Shown: positions 8,670 through 17,821 of the stretch, piece by piece
How the letters are laid out: each line of letters opens with the position of its first letter
How positions within the stretch are numbered: position 1 is the first letter of the stretch
DNA from: Rhodothermaceae bacterium
GTDB lineage: Bacteria > Bacteroidota > Rhodothermia > Rhodothermales > Bin80
Assembly (NCBI GenBank): GCA_009841335.1
Contig: VXLY01000092.1
Location: 38,676-102,675 of the forward strand
DNA: 64,000 nt
Direction: 5' to 3'
Made by a program: the position numbers and the translations under genes
Notes under the pieces: generated by a model
Told to the model about the DNA's origin: nothing
What the model saw: only the letters and a program-made list of their open reading frames with translations
Databases searched by the model: none

Positions 8670-9771
8670 CCTCCTTTGGAGGTATGAACCGGTATCTTAT
8701 TAACGCCCTATTGCCTACTTCTCCATTCTCCATCGGTACATGCTCGCCCAAAAAGTACAGATAGCCATTCCTGGCTGTTTCGGGGGCCTTGTAAGGTATC
8801 GTGCTCACCGCCCTGAACTGGTTGCTGTTACCCACAATGCTTAGGCCAGGAACCTTTCTGCCCGTTACGTTCTCCAGGCGATAGGCTTCGTCAATGTTCG
8901 AGAACTCCCCCATGCGAATGTCCTCATCCAGGGCATACAGCCCGCCCAGAAGAGGAAAGGATTCCATTACTTCCCGCCGCTCGCGGAAGCGGAAGCCTAG
9001 TCCGGCTGGTATATCCTGATCTCGTCTGACGAAGAATTCAGGCCATGCCCTGGCCATCCCGGAGTTACCATATACAGCTCTGGCATCCATGTCCTCGTGG
9101 TACTTGTACAATGGGCTGCTACCAACGCAAGCAATGTCTCTTCCCGACATACCACTGTAGCTTGAATTGAGGCGGTAAAATTCCGGGTTTTCCAAAATGA
9201 TCTGCCGACTTGATTCCAGATCCATCGAGTGGACATCCATGATTGATGTTGATAGGCTCTGTGGCCCCCGGAATGTATAAATGGAATCGCCTAGTGTGCA
9301 CAAAGACCGGATCGTGGCATTCCTCTGTTTGGCAGCCAGGCACTCCCCCGATCGGTCGAAAACCACGATAGCACCTTCCCTTGTCGTCAATATGATGCGG
9401 TCATCGTTGGCAAAACGCGAAGCCAACAGACTATGCCCAGAGTCGCTTGGGTAGCATGTATCCATCCTGTAGCTCGCCTGAAACCGCCCCGTAGGGGAAA
9501 ACAAGTGAGCCAATTCCGATAGGAATTCCGTGACTAGGATGCTACCGACAGTATCAACATCAATGAACCCGATGGGTCCCAGAAGCACGGAAGGATCCAG
9601 CACCAGCGAATCCTCCAACGCAAATAGGTCCTCAAAGGGCACCAGTTCTGACGCATAAACCACCTCCTCGGAGGAGTCATTGGAACGGGGTGTACATCCT
9701 GTAAGCAACCCCGCGAGCACAAGACTCGTAGCGATGCCAAGCTCCAGAAGCGGCGTTAAGATCGTTCTCAT
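8659..9771 (-). CDS. Six-bladed beta-propeller lipoprotein
   Basis: Exported lipoprotein of 370 aa; the signal sequence ends in LLTGC with Cys26 as lipidation site. The body has no recognisable catalytic motif but repeats a strand pattern typical of NHL/six-bladed propellers seen in Bacteroidota: GPIGFIDVDTVGSILVTEF, LFSPTGRFQASY, REGAIVVFDRSGECLA. Such proteins are usually surface-exposed and of unknown ligand. It is a lone minus-strand gene flanked on both sides by the diverged direct repeats, which marks it as part of an old tandem duplication. Related members lie at 43.4 and 61.8 kb. Confidence 0.75.
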   Translation of the reverse strand: MRTILTPLLELGIATSLVLAGLLTGCTPRSNDSSEEVVYASELVPFEDLFALEDSLVLDPSVLLGPIGFIDVDTVGSILVTEFLSELAHLFSPTGRFQASYRMDTCYPSDSGHSLLASRFANDDRIILTTREGAIVVFDRSGECLAAKQRNATIRSLCTLGDSIYTFRGPQSLSTSIMDVHSMDLESSRQIILENPEFYRLNSSYSGMSGRDIACVGSSPLYKYHEDMDARAVYGNSGMARAWPEFFVRRDQDIPAGLGFRFRERREVMESFPLLGGLYALDEDIRMGEFSNIDEAYRLENVTGRKVPGLSIVGNSNQFRAVSTIPYKAPETARNGYLYFLGEHVPMENGEVGNRALIRYRFIPPKEVND

Positions 9772-10515
9772 TAAATCTCAAAGATGGGTTTCAGGATATA
9801 TTTGGAAAGCACTGGGGCCTTCTGCGTCCGATTCGGATACTGCAGACGGAATTAGTGCACCAACTTCTAAAACCCAACTATTGATTCCGCTGTGTTCCGG
9901 TGCACTTGGCTTCCTATGTGACGAATAGATTTTAAGACAAGGGAATATGCTGAGTTTCCGTTAAGGTGGCCAAGATCGGTCGAGATATGTCCGATTGCTG
10001 AGACCAATGTTGAGGCACTTTCAACCGATTCATTGCACAGCCAATGGCTCCCAACAAAATCACCACCATCGTGTCTGAAGCGATGATACTACGCGGCACA
10101 ACGAACCAGAAGGAGCTGCGAAGTTGCTCGGTCATTGAGCGGCTCTGGATACCCCGCTTTGGCCTGGAGTCCAAGGATACCACCAATCAATTCTGGTGAT
10201 AGCGAATCAGCATTGTTTGCAACAATTAGCGAAGGGGGTTTCTTTTGCATCTTATCTGGATGTTCTGGCTGTGATCCAGACGTTGCCAAAGAGACGGGTG
10301 ATGGCTATCATGTCTCGAGGACAGCCATCGATGCCGCCGTGAATCGATACATCACTGTGCATGAAGATCAGGGAGGTTTCTAGTATCTTCGAGAGGAATG
10401 GCCATTGTCAGGCATCTTCTGAAGGAACAGGGGCCCTTGGACGGGACGGTCATCCGAGAGGGCTCCCCTGTTTGCAGACATGCCTGGCCGCGGCGCATAC
10501 AACTTGCACTATGCC
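9772..10515. other. 744-bp gap with repeat and gene remnants
   Basis: No intact gene was recognised. The segment 9970-10139 is repeat copy 2. On the minus strand, 10089-10289 reads as an open stretch that ends in PEPLND at the same relative place where the lipoprotein at 8659 ends KEVND. This suggests that the tail of a former gene lay beside this repeat copy. The remaining sequence to the YWTD gene shows nothing I can support. Confidence 0.5.
9970..10139 (+). repeat. Diverged direct repeat, copy 2 (of 2)
   Basis: Partner of 8503-8669, same orientation, about 1.47 kb away. Together the two copies bracket the lipoprotein gene 8659-9771. Divergence is large (many substitutions and small indels), so the duplication is old and the repeats are not an active element. 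Confidence 0.75.
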
Positions 10516-11799
10516 ATGAATCGTTATTATCCGGCAATTCTGCTCCTTGCTCTGACGCTTGCGGCCCTAGGTGAGGCCCACTTCGCCCACGCTCAGGATC
10601 GATACATCTACTGGATTGGAGCAATCCAGGCGGAGGAAACCCGGGGCAATACGATTTTTCGCTACGCTCTAGACGCCGGCGCGCTAGATACCCTTGTGCA
10701 AGCCAAGGATCTGGGGCCGGAGGAGAAGCGATATCTTTTCTATGTGACCGTTGACACTCTCCACCGACACATCTATTGGACAGATTCGGGTGGGACATTT
10801 CCAAATGGGGACCATTATCTCAGTTCCATTATGCGTGCGTCTCTGGATGGTGACAACCCGGAGTTATTCTTGGGAGCGGCCGCATTCGGTACTTTTGCGA
10901 TACCTACGGATATCGAGCTTGACCTAGTAGAAGGAGCGGTGTACTGGGGTGAAGCTTCCAACTGTTTCGATTCCGCCCTGAATCGCACAGAATTAGACAA
11001 CCCTAGTCAACAGGTCAGCCTTCCAGTAAACGGCGATTATTCAGTGTCAGGTATTGCGCTCGATACACGCAATCGGATGATCTACTGGACGAACTACGAC
11101 TGGGAGAATCAAATACCGGACGGGATTCTGCGTGCGCCTCTTACCGATACGGTATCTGATGAATATGTTGTAACGGGCAGGGTTTACGATATCGCACTGG
11201 CCCACACACTGTCGAAAATATATTGGATTGTCTGTGAACGCTCCCGTTGCATTATCCGACGCGCCAATCTGGATGGCACCGAAGTCGAGGAGGTGATTGT
11301 AAGCGAGTTCTCAGGGGGCAATCCGGACATAAGCAACAACGATAGCGCGCTAGCAATAGACAACAGGGGACAGAAGATCTATTGGACGCAGCCCCGCGAA
11401 GGCACAATCCGGAGCGCTAATCTTGATGGCACCGAGGTGGAACTGATCTTGTCCGGGCTTGTCGTACCTGGCAGCATTGCCCTTTCTTTCGGGGGAGTTA
11501 GCACAGCCTTAGAGCCGGTAAAGGAGATTCCTGATCCCGTAGAGCTGCATGGTTTCTACCCCAACCCCGTGGAAGACAGCGCCACCTTTGAATTTGCCCT
11601 GACCGCGCCGACCTACGTGACGCTGGAGATCTATGATCAGCTAGGTCGCAGGGTCGAGGTGCTCGCCTCCCGCATGTATCCGCATGGTCGTTCTAGCGTA
11701 GCCTGGTATCCGACAGGTCACGCTAATGGAGTGTACTTTTTAAGACTGATATCATCCGATAACGGGCCGAAGGTCATTCCGCTCGTATTGCGACGCTAG
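10516..11799 (+). CDS. Secreted YWTD beta-propeller protein with type IX sorting domain
   Basis: Exported 427-aa protein. The ATG at 10516 gives a clean signal peptide ending AHAQ; 12 further upstream codons are open but not needed. At least six LDL-receptor-B type repeats occur, each with a YW core: YIYWIGA, HIYWTDS, AVYWGEA, MIYWTNY, KIYWIVC, KIYWTQP. The last two are followed by the same ANLDGTEVE segment. The C-terminal 80 residues (from GFYPNPVEDSATFEF through GVYFLRLIS) form a Por-type sorting domain for the type IX secretion system, so the propeller is probably displayed on or released from the cell surface. No secretion-machinery gene is in the window. Confidence 0.88.
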   Translation: MNRYYPAILLLALTLAALGEAHFAHAQDRYIYWIGAIQAEETRGNTIFRYALDAGALDTLVQAKDLGPEEKRYLFYVTVDTLHRHIYWTDSGGTFPNGDHYLSSIMRASLDGDNPELFLGAAAFGTFAIPTDIELDLVEGAVYWGEASNCFDSALNRTELDNPSQQVSLPVNGDYSVSGIALDTRNRMIYWTNYDWENQIPDGILRAPLTDTVSDEYVVTGRVYDIALAHTLSKIYWIVCERSRCIIRRANLDGTEVEEVIVSEFSGGNPDISNNDSALAIDNRGQKIYWTQPREGTIRSANLDGTEVELILSGLVVPGSIALSFGGVSTALEPVKEIPDPVELHGFYPNPVEDSATFEFALTAPTYVTLEIYDQLGRRVEVLASRMYPHGRSSVAWYPTGHANGVYFLRLISSDNGPKVIPLVLRR

Positions 11800-12119
11800 G
11801 ACAAGTAGGCGCATTGAACAGAAACCTAATGACTTGACTGCGCTCTCCTTCTATCGTTCTCGATGGGGTCGCATAAGTAGTGCGTGTCAGCTCAAGAGTT
11901 TGATTCAGGGAATACGCATTATCGTCGCAAAATCCAGAAAGATCTTTGTGGCAGAAACCCGATAGATGGATGAACCGCTACGCCACACCATGGAATATGC
12001 CGTTCCTACGAGAATGTTATCGTGCCTGAACGCATCTGCATCATGAATCCGAAAATATGACAGACTGGTTTCGTCCCGAACACCTGCGATCACAGATGTC
12101 ACATTTTTGACAATGGCTG
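11800..12119. other. 320-bp gap after the YWTD gene
   Basis: Convergent gap between the YWTD gene and the epimerase operon. Apart from the weak minus-strand frame at 11905-12102 (listed separately) I see no gene, repeat or clear terminator. Confidence 0.4.
11905..12102 (-). CDS. Possible small ORF or gene tail after the epimerase
   Basis: A 65-codon frame starting at GTG, 17 bp after the epimerase stop and on the same strand. The product has protein-like composition (HDADAFRHDNILVGTAY, SSIYRVSATKIFLDF), no signal peptide and no motif I know. It could be a third small gene of the operon, the decayed end of a gene, or chance. No ribosome binding site stands out. Confidence 0.25.
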   Translation of the reverse strand: MTSVIAGVRDETSLSYFRIHDADAFRHDNILVGTAYSMVWRSGSSIYRVSATKIFLDFATIMRIP

Positions 12120-13184
12120 TCAGTCGGCAAGATTCGTACCGAAACCTGGGGTTTCCAGGAGGTGCATATATCCATCAGACAAAATAAATCCACCCGTCGC
12201 AGTATCCCGGGAGAGATCAAAGCTCCCATCAAGATCCAGGTAGCGCGTCTGGGGACAAGCATAAGCGGTGTGCAGTGCGGCAGCAATACTGATTACGCTC
12301 TCATCCATGCAACCCCACATCAGGTCAATACCTGCCAACTCTGCTATATCTGAAATACCCAGCGCACCAGTAACACCCCCACATTTCATGAGTTTGATAT
12401 TCCAAATACCAAACGGCGTATCAGCCGCCAACCTAAGAGCATCCTCGGGTCCATGCAGACTCTCGTCAGCTGCCATCAGTTTTTGGGCTTCTCTTGATAA
12501 CCCGAGCAGATGCCCTTCTTTTCCCCTGCCAAGAGGCTGTTCAATAAGTTCAAGATTCAATGCATGCGATTCATGCGCAAGCTGCCGGGCCTGTTCAATG
12601 GTATAGCCCTGATTGGCATCAACACGAATTCGTATATCCGCCGAACAGAGCTCCCGCAGTACTCGCAGGCGCTCAATATCCTCTTCATAATTCAATCCGA
12701 GTTTGACTTTGAGACATCTGAATCCGCGCCCAAGATATTCACGCGCTTCGCTTAGGGTCTCTTCCAATGGCAGGATTCCAATCGTAATGGAGGTGGGTAG
12801 GGCTTTCACGCACTGTCCGAGCATAGCAGCCACGGGAATCCCCACAGTCCGTGCCAATAGATCGTATAGTGCCATATCCATGGCTGCCATGGCAGAGGGA
12901 TACTGAACACACTCCATTCGCAATCGGCGGATCAGAGCTCTGAGCGGTCGGGGGTCACTCCCTTTCAGAATGTCGCGTGCACAGGCGTCCAGGGCACCAA
13001 GACACGCTTCCGCATTTTCAGCGGTCACAGCAGTGGGAGCAGCGCAACCAAGACCGAAAAAACCCAGATTATTTTCCAGTCGGACAAAATGTAGGTCGAC
13101 CGTACTGACCACTCGTGTTGCAATCACGTATGGCCGTGTCAAGGGCAATTGATCAGTCCAAGTTTCTACACCGGTAATAATCAT
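12120..13184 (-). CDS. Enolase-superfamily epimerase (dipeptide epimerase / DgcA-like)
   Basis: Racemase or epimerase of the muconate-lactonizing subgroup, 354 aa. It carries the catalytic KxK (KVKLG, about residue 159), metal-binding Asp in RVDANQG, Glu in ELIEQPL, Asp/Glu in AADES, the second catalytic Lys in IKLMKCGG, and the C-terminal MDES loop. These fit L-Ala-D/L-Glu epimerase and its relative DgcA, which racemises N-acetyl-D-glutamate. The ATG at 13184 overlaps the stop of the DUF1611 gene (ATGA), so a 27-codon extension is rejected. The tight pairing with a DUF1611 protein favours a DgcA-like role; the dipeptide-epimerase role of peptidoglycan recycling remains possible. Confidence 0.88.
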   Translation of the reverse strand: MIITGVETWTDQLPLTRPYVIATRVVSTVDLHFVRLENNLGFFGLGCAAPTAVTAENAEACLGALDACARDILKGSDPRPLRALIRRLRMECVQYPSAMAAMDMALYDLLARTVGIPVAAMLGQCVKALPTSITIGILPLEETLSEAREYLGRGFRCLKVKLGLNYEEDIERLRVLRELCSADIRIRVDANQGYTIEQARQLAHESHALNLELIEQPLGRGKEGHLLGLSREAQKLMAADESLHGPEDALRLAADTPFGIWNIKLMKCGGVTGALGISDIAELAGIDLMWGCMDESVISIAAALHTAYACPQTRYLDLDGSFDLSRDTATGGFILSDGYMHLLETPGFGTNLAD

Positions 13185-14230
13185 GAGAACAGTTTTTCCT
13201 GGACCGTTTCCGCCAGGCGCCCCACCCCATCCTCCAGTGGTCGTACCACAGGCAGACTGTGACATTCCTCAAGATCCGCCGCAATCTGTGAGGATTCTGT
13301 TTCATCAAGTCCACGGGTGAAAAGAGAGATTGCCCACACCTGAGAACCCAAAAGGCGAATCAGTTCAATCTCTTCACGCAAGGAAGGCAGGGGGCAATCA
13401 AGGTGCTCGAAATCTTCAAAATGACTTCGCGCAGGTGCGTGCTGCAAGATTACCCCGGCTGCTCGCGCCGAACAAATAAATTCAGCACCGGCCGGACCAG
13501 CGGGATTACGCAGCCCCGACTGCCCCTCCAGGAGAATAACATCTGGACTCAATTCCCTGGCACATGCCAGGATTGCGCCTTCCAGTTCGCCGGACACAAA
13601 ATCGTTCAGCGTCGAATCAAAAATGAAGCCATGCCGAAGCCCTTGTAACCAGCCTGTTTGCCCTGTGTAGATCATTTCGGCATCAATGCCCTGCGCTCGG
13701 AGCGCTGCACGCAGAAGCATAGCCGTCGTGCGTTTGCCAATCGCGCAGTCCATACCTAGAACAGCAATGCGTGGAGAGGACACCGAAAGTATCTCACCCG
13801 TCCAGAATCTCAATTCAGACGCGCGTCTGGGCTTTCGCAGATCGATAATGCCAGCTGTGGCCCGTTCAACAATCTCAGGGTCATCAGAAAGCAGATAGTG
13901 AAGCCCGTTCACCAAAGTAAGCCCAGCAGATGCGGCGGTAAGTAGCTCTTGGCGGAGTGCATCCGGTAGCATTCCCCCGGCTGTTGCGACACCAACCACA
14001 CAATGAGTTGGGCGAGCGGAGGTTAGCCTCAGGGCCTCTGCAACGGTATTGAAAAAAGGAATACCCCGATGGCGTCCGTCCAGAATTCGACCGGCATCCT
14101 GACCCGCATAATCAGGATCGATCACTCCCAGAATGGGATACCGGCTGGGACCGCGTAGAAGCCCGTGTGTAGTTTTTGCGAAAACGCTATCAAAAAGGCC
14201 GTTTGCAAGTATAAGCGCGCGCTCAGGCAT
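13181..14230 (-). CDS. DUF1611 family protein, DgcN-like N-acetyltransferase
   Basis: 349-aa protein of the DUF1611 family. It shows an N-terminal alpha/beta domain (ALILANGLFDSVFAKTTHGLLR, IDPDYAGQDAGR) and a P-loop-like segment GMDCAIGKRTTA. GQTGWLQGLRHG and EGQSGLRNP follow. Characterised members (DgcN) acetylate D-glutamate so that the paired DgcA can racemise it to N-acetyl-L-glutamate; assignment here is by family and neighbour only. The ATG at 14230 (MPERAL) is preferred because it precedes the first conserved strand; the frame also has an ATG at 14290. First gene of a two-gene operon, divergent from glgP. Confidence 0.82.
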   Translation of the reverse strand: MPERALILANGLFDSVFAKTTHGLLRGPSRYPILGVIDPDYAGQDAGRILDGRHRGIPFFNTVAEALRLTSARPTHCVVGVATAGGMLPDALRQELLTAASAGLTLVNGLHYLLSDDPEIVERATAGIIDLRKPRRASELRFWTGEILSVSSPRIAVLGMDCAIGKRTTAMLLRAALRAQGIDAEMIYTGQTGWLQGLRHGFIFDSTLNDFVSGELEGAILACARELSPDVILLEGQSGLRNPAGPAGAEFICSARAAGVILQHAPARSHFEDFEHLDCPLPSLREEIELIRLLGSQVWAISLFTRGLDETESSQIAADLEECHSLPVVRPLEDGVGRLAETVQEKLFS

Positions 14231-14355
14231 AAAACTTGAAGCCAATTGGATTCTGAGGTTACAACTGTTTCGTCTCGTTTTGTCAATCAACGCACTAAAA
14301 TAAGGTTACTCACGGCGTTCTGCGACATTCCAGTAACACGCTACCGAAAACGAAA

Positions 14356-16929
14356 ATGATTCCCAAACCAGTACGTACGCTAACGATCACCCCGTCTCTT
14401 CCTCCTTCCCTCGAACGGCTGCGGGAACTGGCATATAATGTTCGCTGGGCTTGGGATGAAAATACGGTGGATCTTTTTCGGAGGCTAGGCGCGGACCTTT
14501 GGCAATCTTCAGGTCACAACCCGGTTAAAATGCTGACCCAAACTTCAGCGGCCCGGTTAGAAGAACTTGCGGAGGATGAGGGCTTTGTCGCACATCTGAA
14601 TGAAGTATGCGCATCCTTTGATGCATACATGCAGGAAGACTCAACCTGGTACTCCCGCACTCACGAAAATGATAAACTACTAGCAGCCTACTTTTCCGCT
14701 GAATTTGGCGTGACCGAGTGCATGTCACTTTTTGCTGGCGGACTCGGGGTATTGGCAGGCGATCACCTCAAGAGTGCCAGCGATCTTGGAGTCCCCATTG
14801 TTGGAGTTGGCCTCATGTATCAACAGGGATACTTTATTCAATCTCTGGATGAAAACGGCTGGCAACAGGAGTCCTATCGAGAAATTGATTTTACCAGCCT
14901 GCCATCGACCCTGGAACGTGATACAAACGGCATACCATTACAGGTGCACGCTGAAATAGGTGGACGCAGAGTCTATGCACGTATCTGGCGCCTGCAGGTG
15001 GGACGCGTGCCTTTGTATCTGTTGGATACTAATTTCGACGCCAACGAGCATAGCGAAGATCGAAATCTGACAGATTACCTATATGGAGGTGGCAATGAGC
15101 TCCGTATCCGCCAGGAAATTATTCTGGGTATTGGCGGATATAGAGCCTTGCAGTTGCTGAACCTAAGGCCCCAGGTTTATCATCTTAATGAAGGGCATTC
15201 AGCATTTCTGACACTAGAGCACACCAGGAAGCTGATGGTGGACCATCATCTGCCATTCAAGGAAGCCAGTGTTGCTGCGGCTGCAAACGTGGTCTTCACA
15301 ACGCACACGCCGGTGGAGGCGGGACATGATCGTTTTCCGCCAGAGCTCATGGATCGCTATCTGGTGTCTTACGCCAAAAATGCATTGGGCCTTGACCGCC
15401 GGGAATTTCTGGCCCTCGGCCGTGAACATCCAGGCAACGATAACGAATTCTTCGGCATGACCAAGCTTGCACTACGTATGAGTGATGCATGTAATGGTGT
15501 GGCCAGACTGCATGGGGAGGTAAGTCGCGCCATGTGGCATAATCTTTGGCCTGCGCTGCCGGAAAATGAAGTTCCGATCAGTCATGTAACAAATGCGATC
15601 CACACGTCTTCGTGGATCTCGGGTGCAATGAAGCAACACCTTGACTGCTATGTAGGCCCACAATGGCGCGAAATGGCAATCAGCCTTTCTCAGTGGAAAC
15701 AGGTGGAGCAGATCCCGGACGAAATACTTTGGCAAACCCACGTAATACAACGGGAGCAACTTGTTCAGCAGGCCCGCAAATCTCTTCAGTCTAGGTTGCA
15801 TCGATTGGGCGCCTCGACAACGAAAATTGACCGAGCGGCAAAAATACTTGATCCGAACACACTCACGATAGGGTTTGCCCGCCGGTTCGCCACCTACAAA
15901 CGCGCAACGCTTCTACTTCAGGACTTCGATCGGCTTGTACGAATTTTGACGAATGAATCACAGCCGGTTCAGATCATCTTTGCGGGCAAAGCACATCCGC
16001 GTGACCATCCAGGTAAAGAATTAATTCAGAAGATTGTTGATGCTTCCAACACAGAGCCTCTGCGCAATCACATTGTCTTTCTCGAAGACTATGGTATGGC
16101 CCTTGCGCGGTATTTAGTACAGGGCGTGGATTTGTGGCTGAATACTCCCCGGCGCCCCAGAGAGGCAAGTGGAACCAGCGGGATGAAGGCTGCCGCTAAC
16201 GGTAGTCTCAATCTCAGCATCTTGGACGGATGGTGGGATGAAGGTTTTGATCCATCAATTGGCTGGGCCATAGGTAATGGCGAAGTCATGGATAATCATG
16301 TCTATCAGGATGAGCGGGAAGCTGCCCAATTATATGATCAACTGGAATACGAAATAGTACCGCTGTTCTACGATGGCTCCCCTGAAGGACTGCCCCTAGA
16401 ATGGATCGCCCGAATGAAGCGCTCGATTGCGACATACAACAATTCCTTTAATACGCACCGAATGGTGCAGGAATACACAGAAAGAGTTTACCTGACCGCC
16501 GCTGCACGCGCCAAAGCGCTACAATCCGAAGATTTGGAAAGAGCGCGTGTATTGTCTAAGTGGCAGCAGAAGATCCAGGGTGCCTGGCAAAGGGTCCAGG
16601 TGTGCGTAACTGACGATTCCCCGCAGGGGAGTCAAAAGGCAGGCATGCCATTCACCATCAGGGCATGCGTAGAGCTGGGAGATTTGTTGCCTGATGATGT
16701 AGAGGTTCAACTATACTTGGGACGCGTCACTGCCAAGGGGGATATCGTGGATGCAACCATTACCCCCATGATTCTGACAGAGGCAGGAGACGGAGCGTCT
16801 CATCTATACGAGGCCACGAATGTAACCTGCACGAACAGCGGCTCGGCCGGATACACCGTGCGTGTCCTGCCCAAACACCAGGACCAAGTTTCGATGCAGC
16901 GCTTAGGATTGGTGGCCTGGGCTCAGTAA
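14356..16929 (+). CDS. glgP: Alpha-glucan phosphorylase
   Basis: PLP-dependent GT35 enzyme that releases glucose 1-phosphate from glycogen or maltodextrin; cytoplasmic, 857 aa. It is the divergent bacterial/archaeal type (TIGR02094-like): an N-terminal DUF3417-like segment (LRELAYNVRWAWDE) precedes AAYFSAEFGVTE and the GGLGVLAGDHLKSASDLG nucleotide/glucan site. The PLP lysine is Lys611 in SGTSGMKAA. HTPVEAGHDRF is also typical. Downstream it meets a minus-strand gene with a 7-bp overlap of the stops. No other glycogen gene is nearby. Confidence 0.95.
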   Translation: MIPKPVRTLTITPSLPPSLERLRELAYNVRWAWDENTVDLFRRLGADLWQSSGHNPVKMLTQTSAARLEELAEDEGFVAHLNEVCASFDAYMQEDSTWYSRTHENDKLLAAYFSAEFGVTECMSLFAGGLGVLAGDHLKSASDLGVPIVGVGLMYQQGYFIQSLDENGWQQESYREIDFTSLPSTLERDTNGIPLQVHAEIGGRRVYARIWRLQVGRVPLYLLDTNFDANEHSEDRNLTDYLYGGGNELRIRQEIILGIGGYRALQLLNLRPQVYHLNEGHSAFLTLEHTRKLMVDHHLPFKEASVAAAANVVFTTHTPVEAGHDRFPPELMDRYLVSYAKNALGLDRREFLALGREHPGNDNEFFGMTKLALRMSDACNGVARLHGEVSRAMWHNLWPALPENEVPISHVTNAIHTSSWISGAMKQHLDCYVGPQWREMAISLSQWKQVEQIPDEILWQTHVIQREQLVQQARKSLQSRLHRLGASTTKIDRAAKILDPNTLTIGFARRFATYKRATLLLQDFDRLVRILTNESQPVQIIFAGKAHPRDHPGKELIQKIVDASNTEPLRNHIVFLEDYGMALARYLVQGVDLWLNTPRRPREASGTSGMKAAANGSLNLSILDGWWDEGFDPSIGWAIGNGEVMDNHVYQDEREAAQLYDQLEYEIVPLFYDGSPEGLPLEWIARMKRSIATYNNSFNTHRMVQEYTERVYLTAAARAKALQSEDLERARVLSKWQQKIQGAWQRVQVCVTDDSPQGSQKAGMPFTIRACVELGDLLPDDVEVQLYLGRVTAKGDIVDATITPMILTEAGDGASHLYEATNVTCTNSGSAGYTVRVLPKHQDQVSMQRLGLVAWAQ

Positions 16930-17714
16930 GCAGATTCTTCCGACGTCCCTAAAGAAGCCAAAGAAATCCAGCCTGAATCTTCAAAGACCGCATCAGGCAG
17001 TTCCGTATAAACACCCAAATTCGAGAGAATCCGGGCGTTTGGCTCGTCTCCAGGTACGGCACGGGTATTGGCAAGCATTATGCCGCCGTAGTGCTCATAT
17101 CCGCCCCAGGTTGTGGTGAAGGAAGGTCCTTCCTGATCGGCATTCCTGTAATAGGACCACTGAGTTACGAGGCCGCTTTCTTTATCGACATAGACATCGT
17201 AACGATTTTGTGGGGTTAGACCTACATCCTCAAATCCGAGGGTAAGAATGTGCGCGTCCCTGCCGTCAGCCGTCTGACCATCCCCTTTGTAGCCCAGTGT
17301 AACCCCCGAATCCTTGAGCTTATAGGGCATAAGAAGCCAATAACCGGCATTTATCCAATCTCTGTGGGCACCTTTGAGCAGTTCATCTGCATCCATGACT
17401 TCTTCACCATTAGTGAACGCCCGTCCTTCCATTGTATGGATATTCATAAGTACGACCGTACTATCTCCTTGCCATCGAAACCTTCCTGTCCACTTGTCCC
17501 ATACATGATCATCACCGAAAACGGTCCAGCTCAGGTATCGGGCGTTATCCCAAGCGGTGCGCCCGCCCATGCTGATCATGACCTGATCGGCGATCTCAAT
17601 AGCCCGTGGGTCAGAGGCTTCCATGTTGAAGTCCTCCATCGCGGGGTTGGGGTCAGCCTGCGCCAAGACCAGGCCAGGTAGAATTAGTGATAGCAGCAAC
17701 AAATAATGTTTCAC
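16923..17714 (-). CDS. Secreted protein of unknown function
   Basis: 263 aa from a GTG start at 17714, with a signal peptide ending in LVLAQA. The mature part is rich in aromatic and Asp/Gly residues and beta-strands (YLSWTVFGDDHVWDKWTGRFRWQGD, YDVYVDKESGLVTQW), a pattern like the one-sided beta-sheet of periplasmic lipoprotein-carrier proteins (LolA/LppX type). This is only a resemblance. It overlaps glgP convergently by 7 bp and is divergent from the S9 peptidase gene across a 107-bp spacer. Confidence 0.75.
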   Translation of the reverse strand: MKHYLLLLSLILPGLVLAQADPNPAMEDFNMEASDPRAIEIADQVMISMGGRTAWDNARYLSWTVFGDDHVWDKWTGRFRWQGDSTVVLMNIHTMEGRAFTNGEEVMDADELLKGAHRDWINAGYWLLMPYKLKDSGVTLGYKGDGQTADGRDAHILTLGFEDVGLTPQNRYDVYVDKESGLVTQWSYYRNADQEGPSFTTTWGGYEHYGGIMLANTRAVPGDEPNARILSNLGVYTELPDAVFEDSGWISLASLGTSEESAY

Positions 17715-17757
17715 GAGACCAATTGGTTTAAGTTATGGGTGGATCCCGGTTTGCATA

Positions 17758-17787
17758 CTATAGTTTGGGTACAATCCCTATAGTTTG
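17758..17787 (+). promoter_or_regulatory. Direct repeat of CTATAGTTTG in a divergent promoter region
   Basis: The 10-mer CTATAGTTTG occurs at 17758-17767 and again at 17778-17787, 20 bp apart, about two helical turns. It lies between the divergent secreted-protein gene and the S9 peptidase. Each copy ends in TTTG preceded by TA, close to but not exactly the Bacteroidota -7 element TAnnTTTG. It could be an operator or two overlapping promoters. Confidence 0.35.
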
Positions 17788-17821
17788 CCGGGGTGGTTAA
17801 TCATATTAATTCAATGATCCA

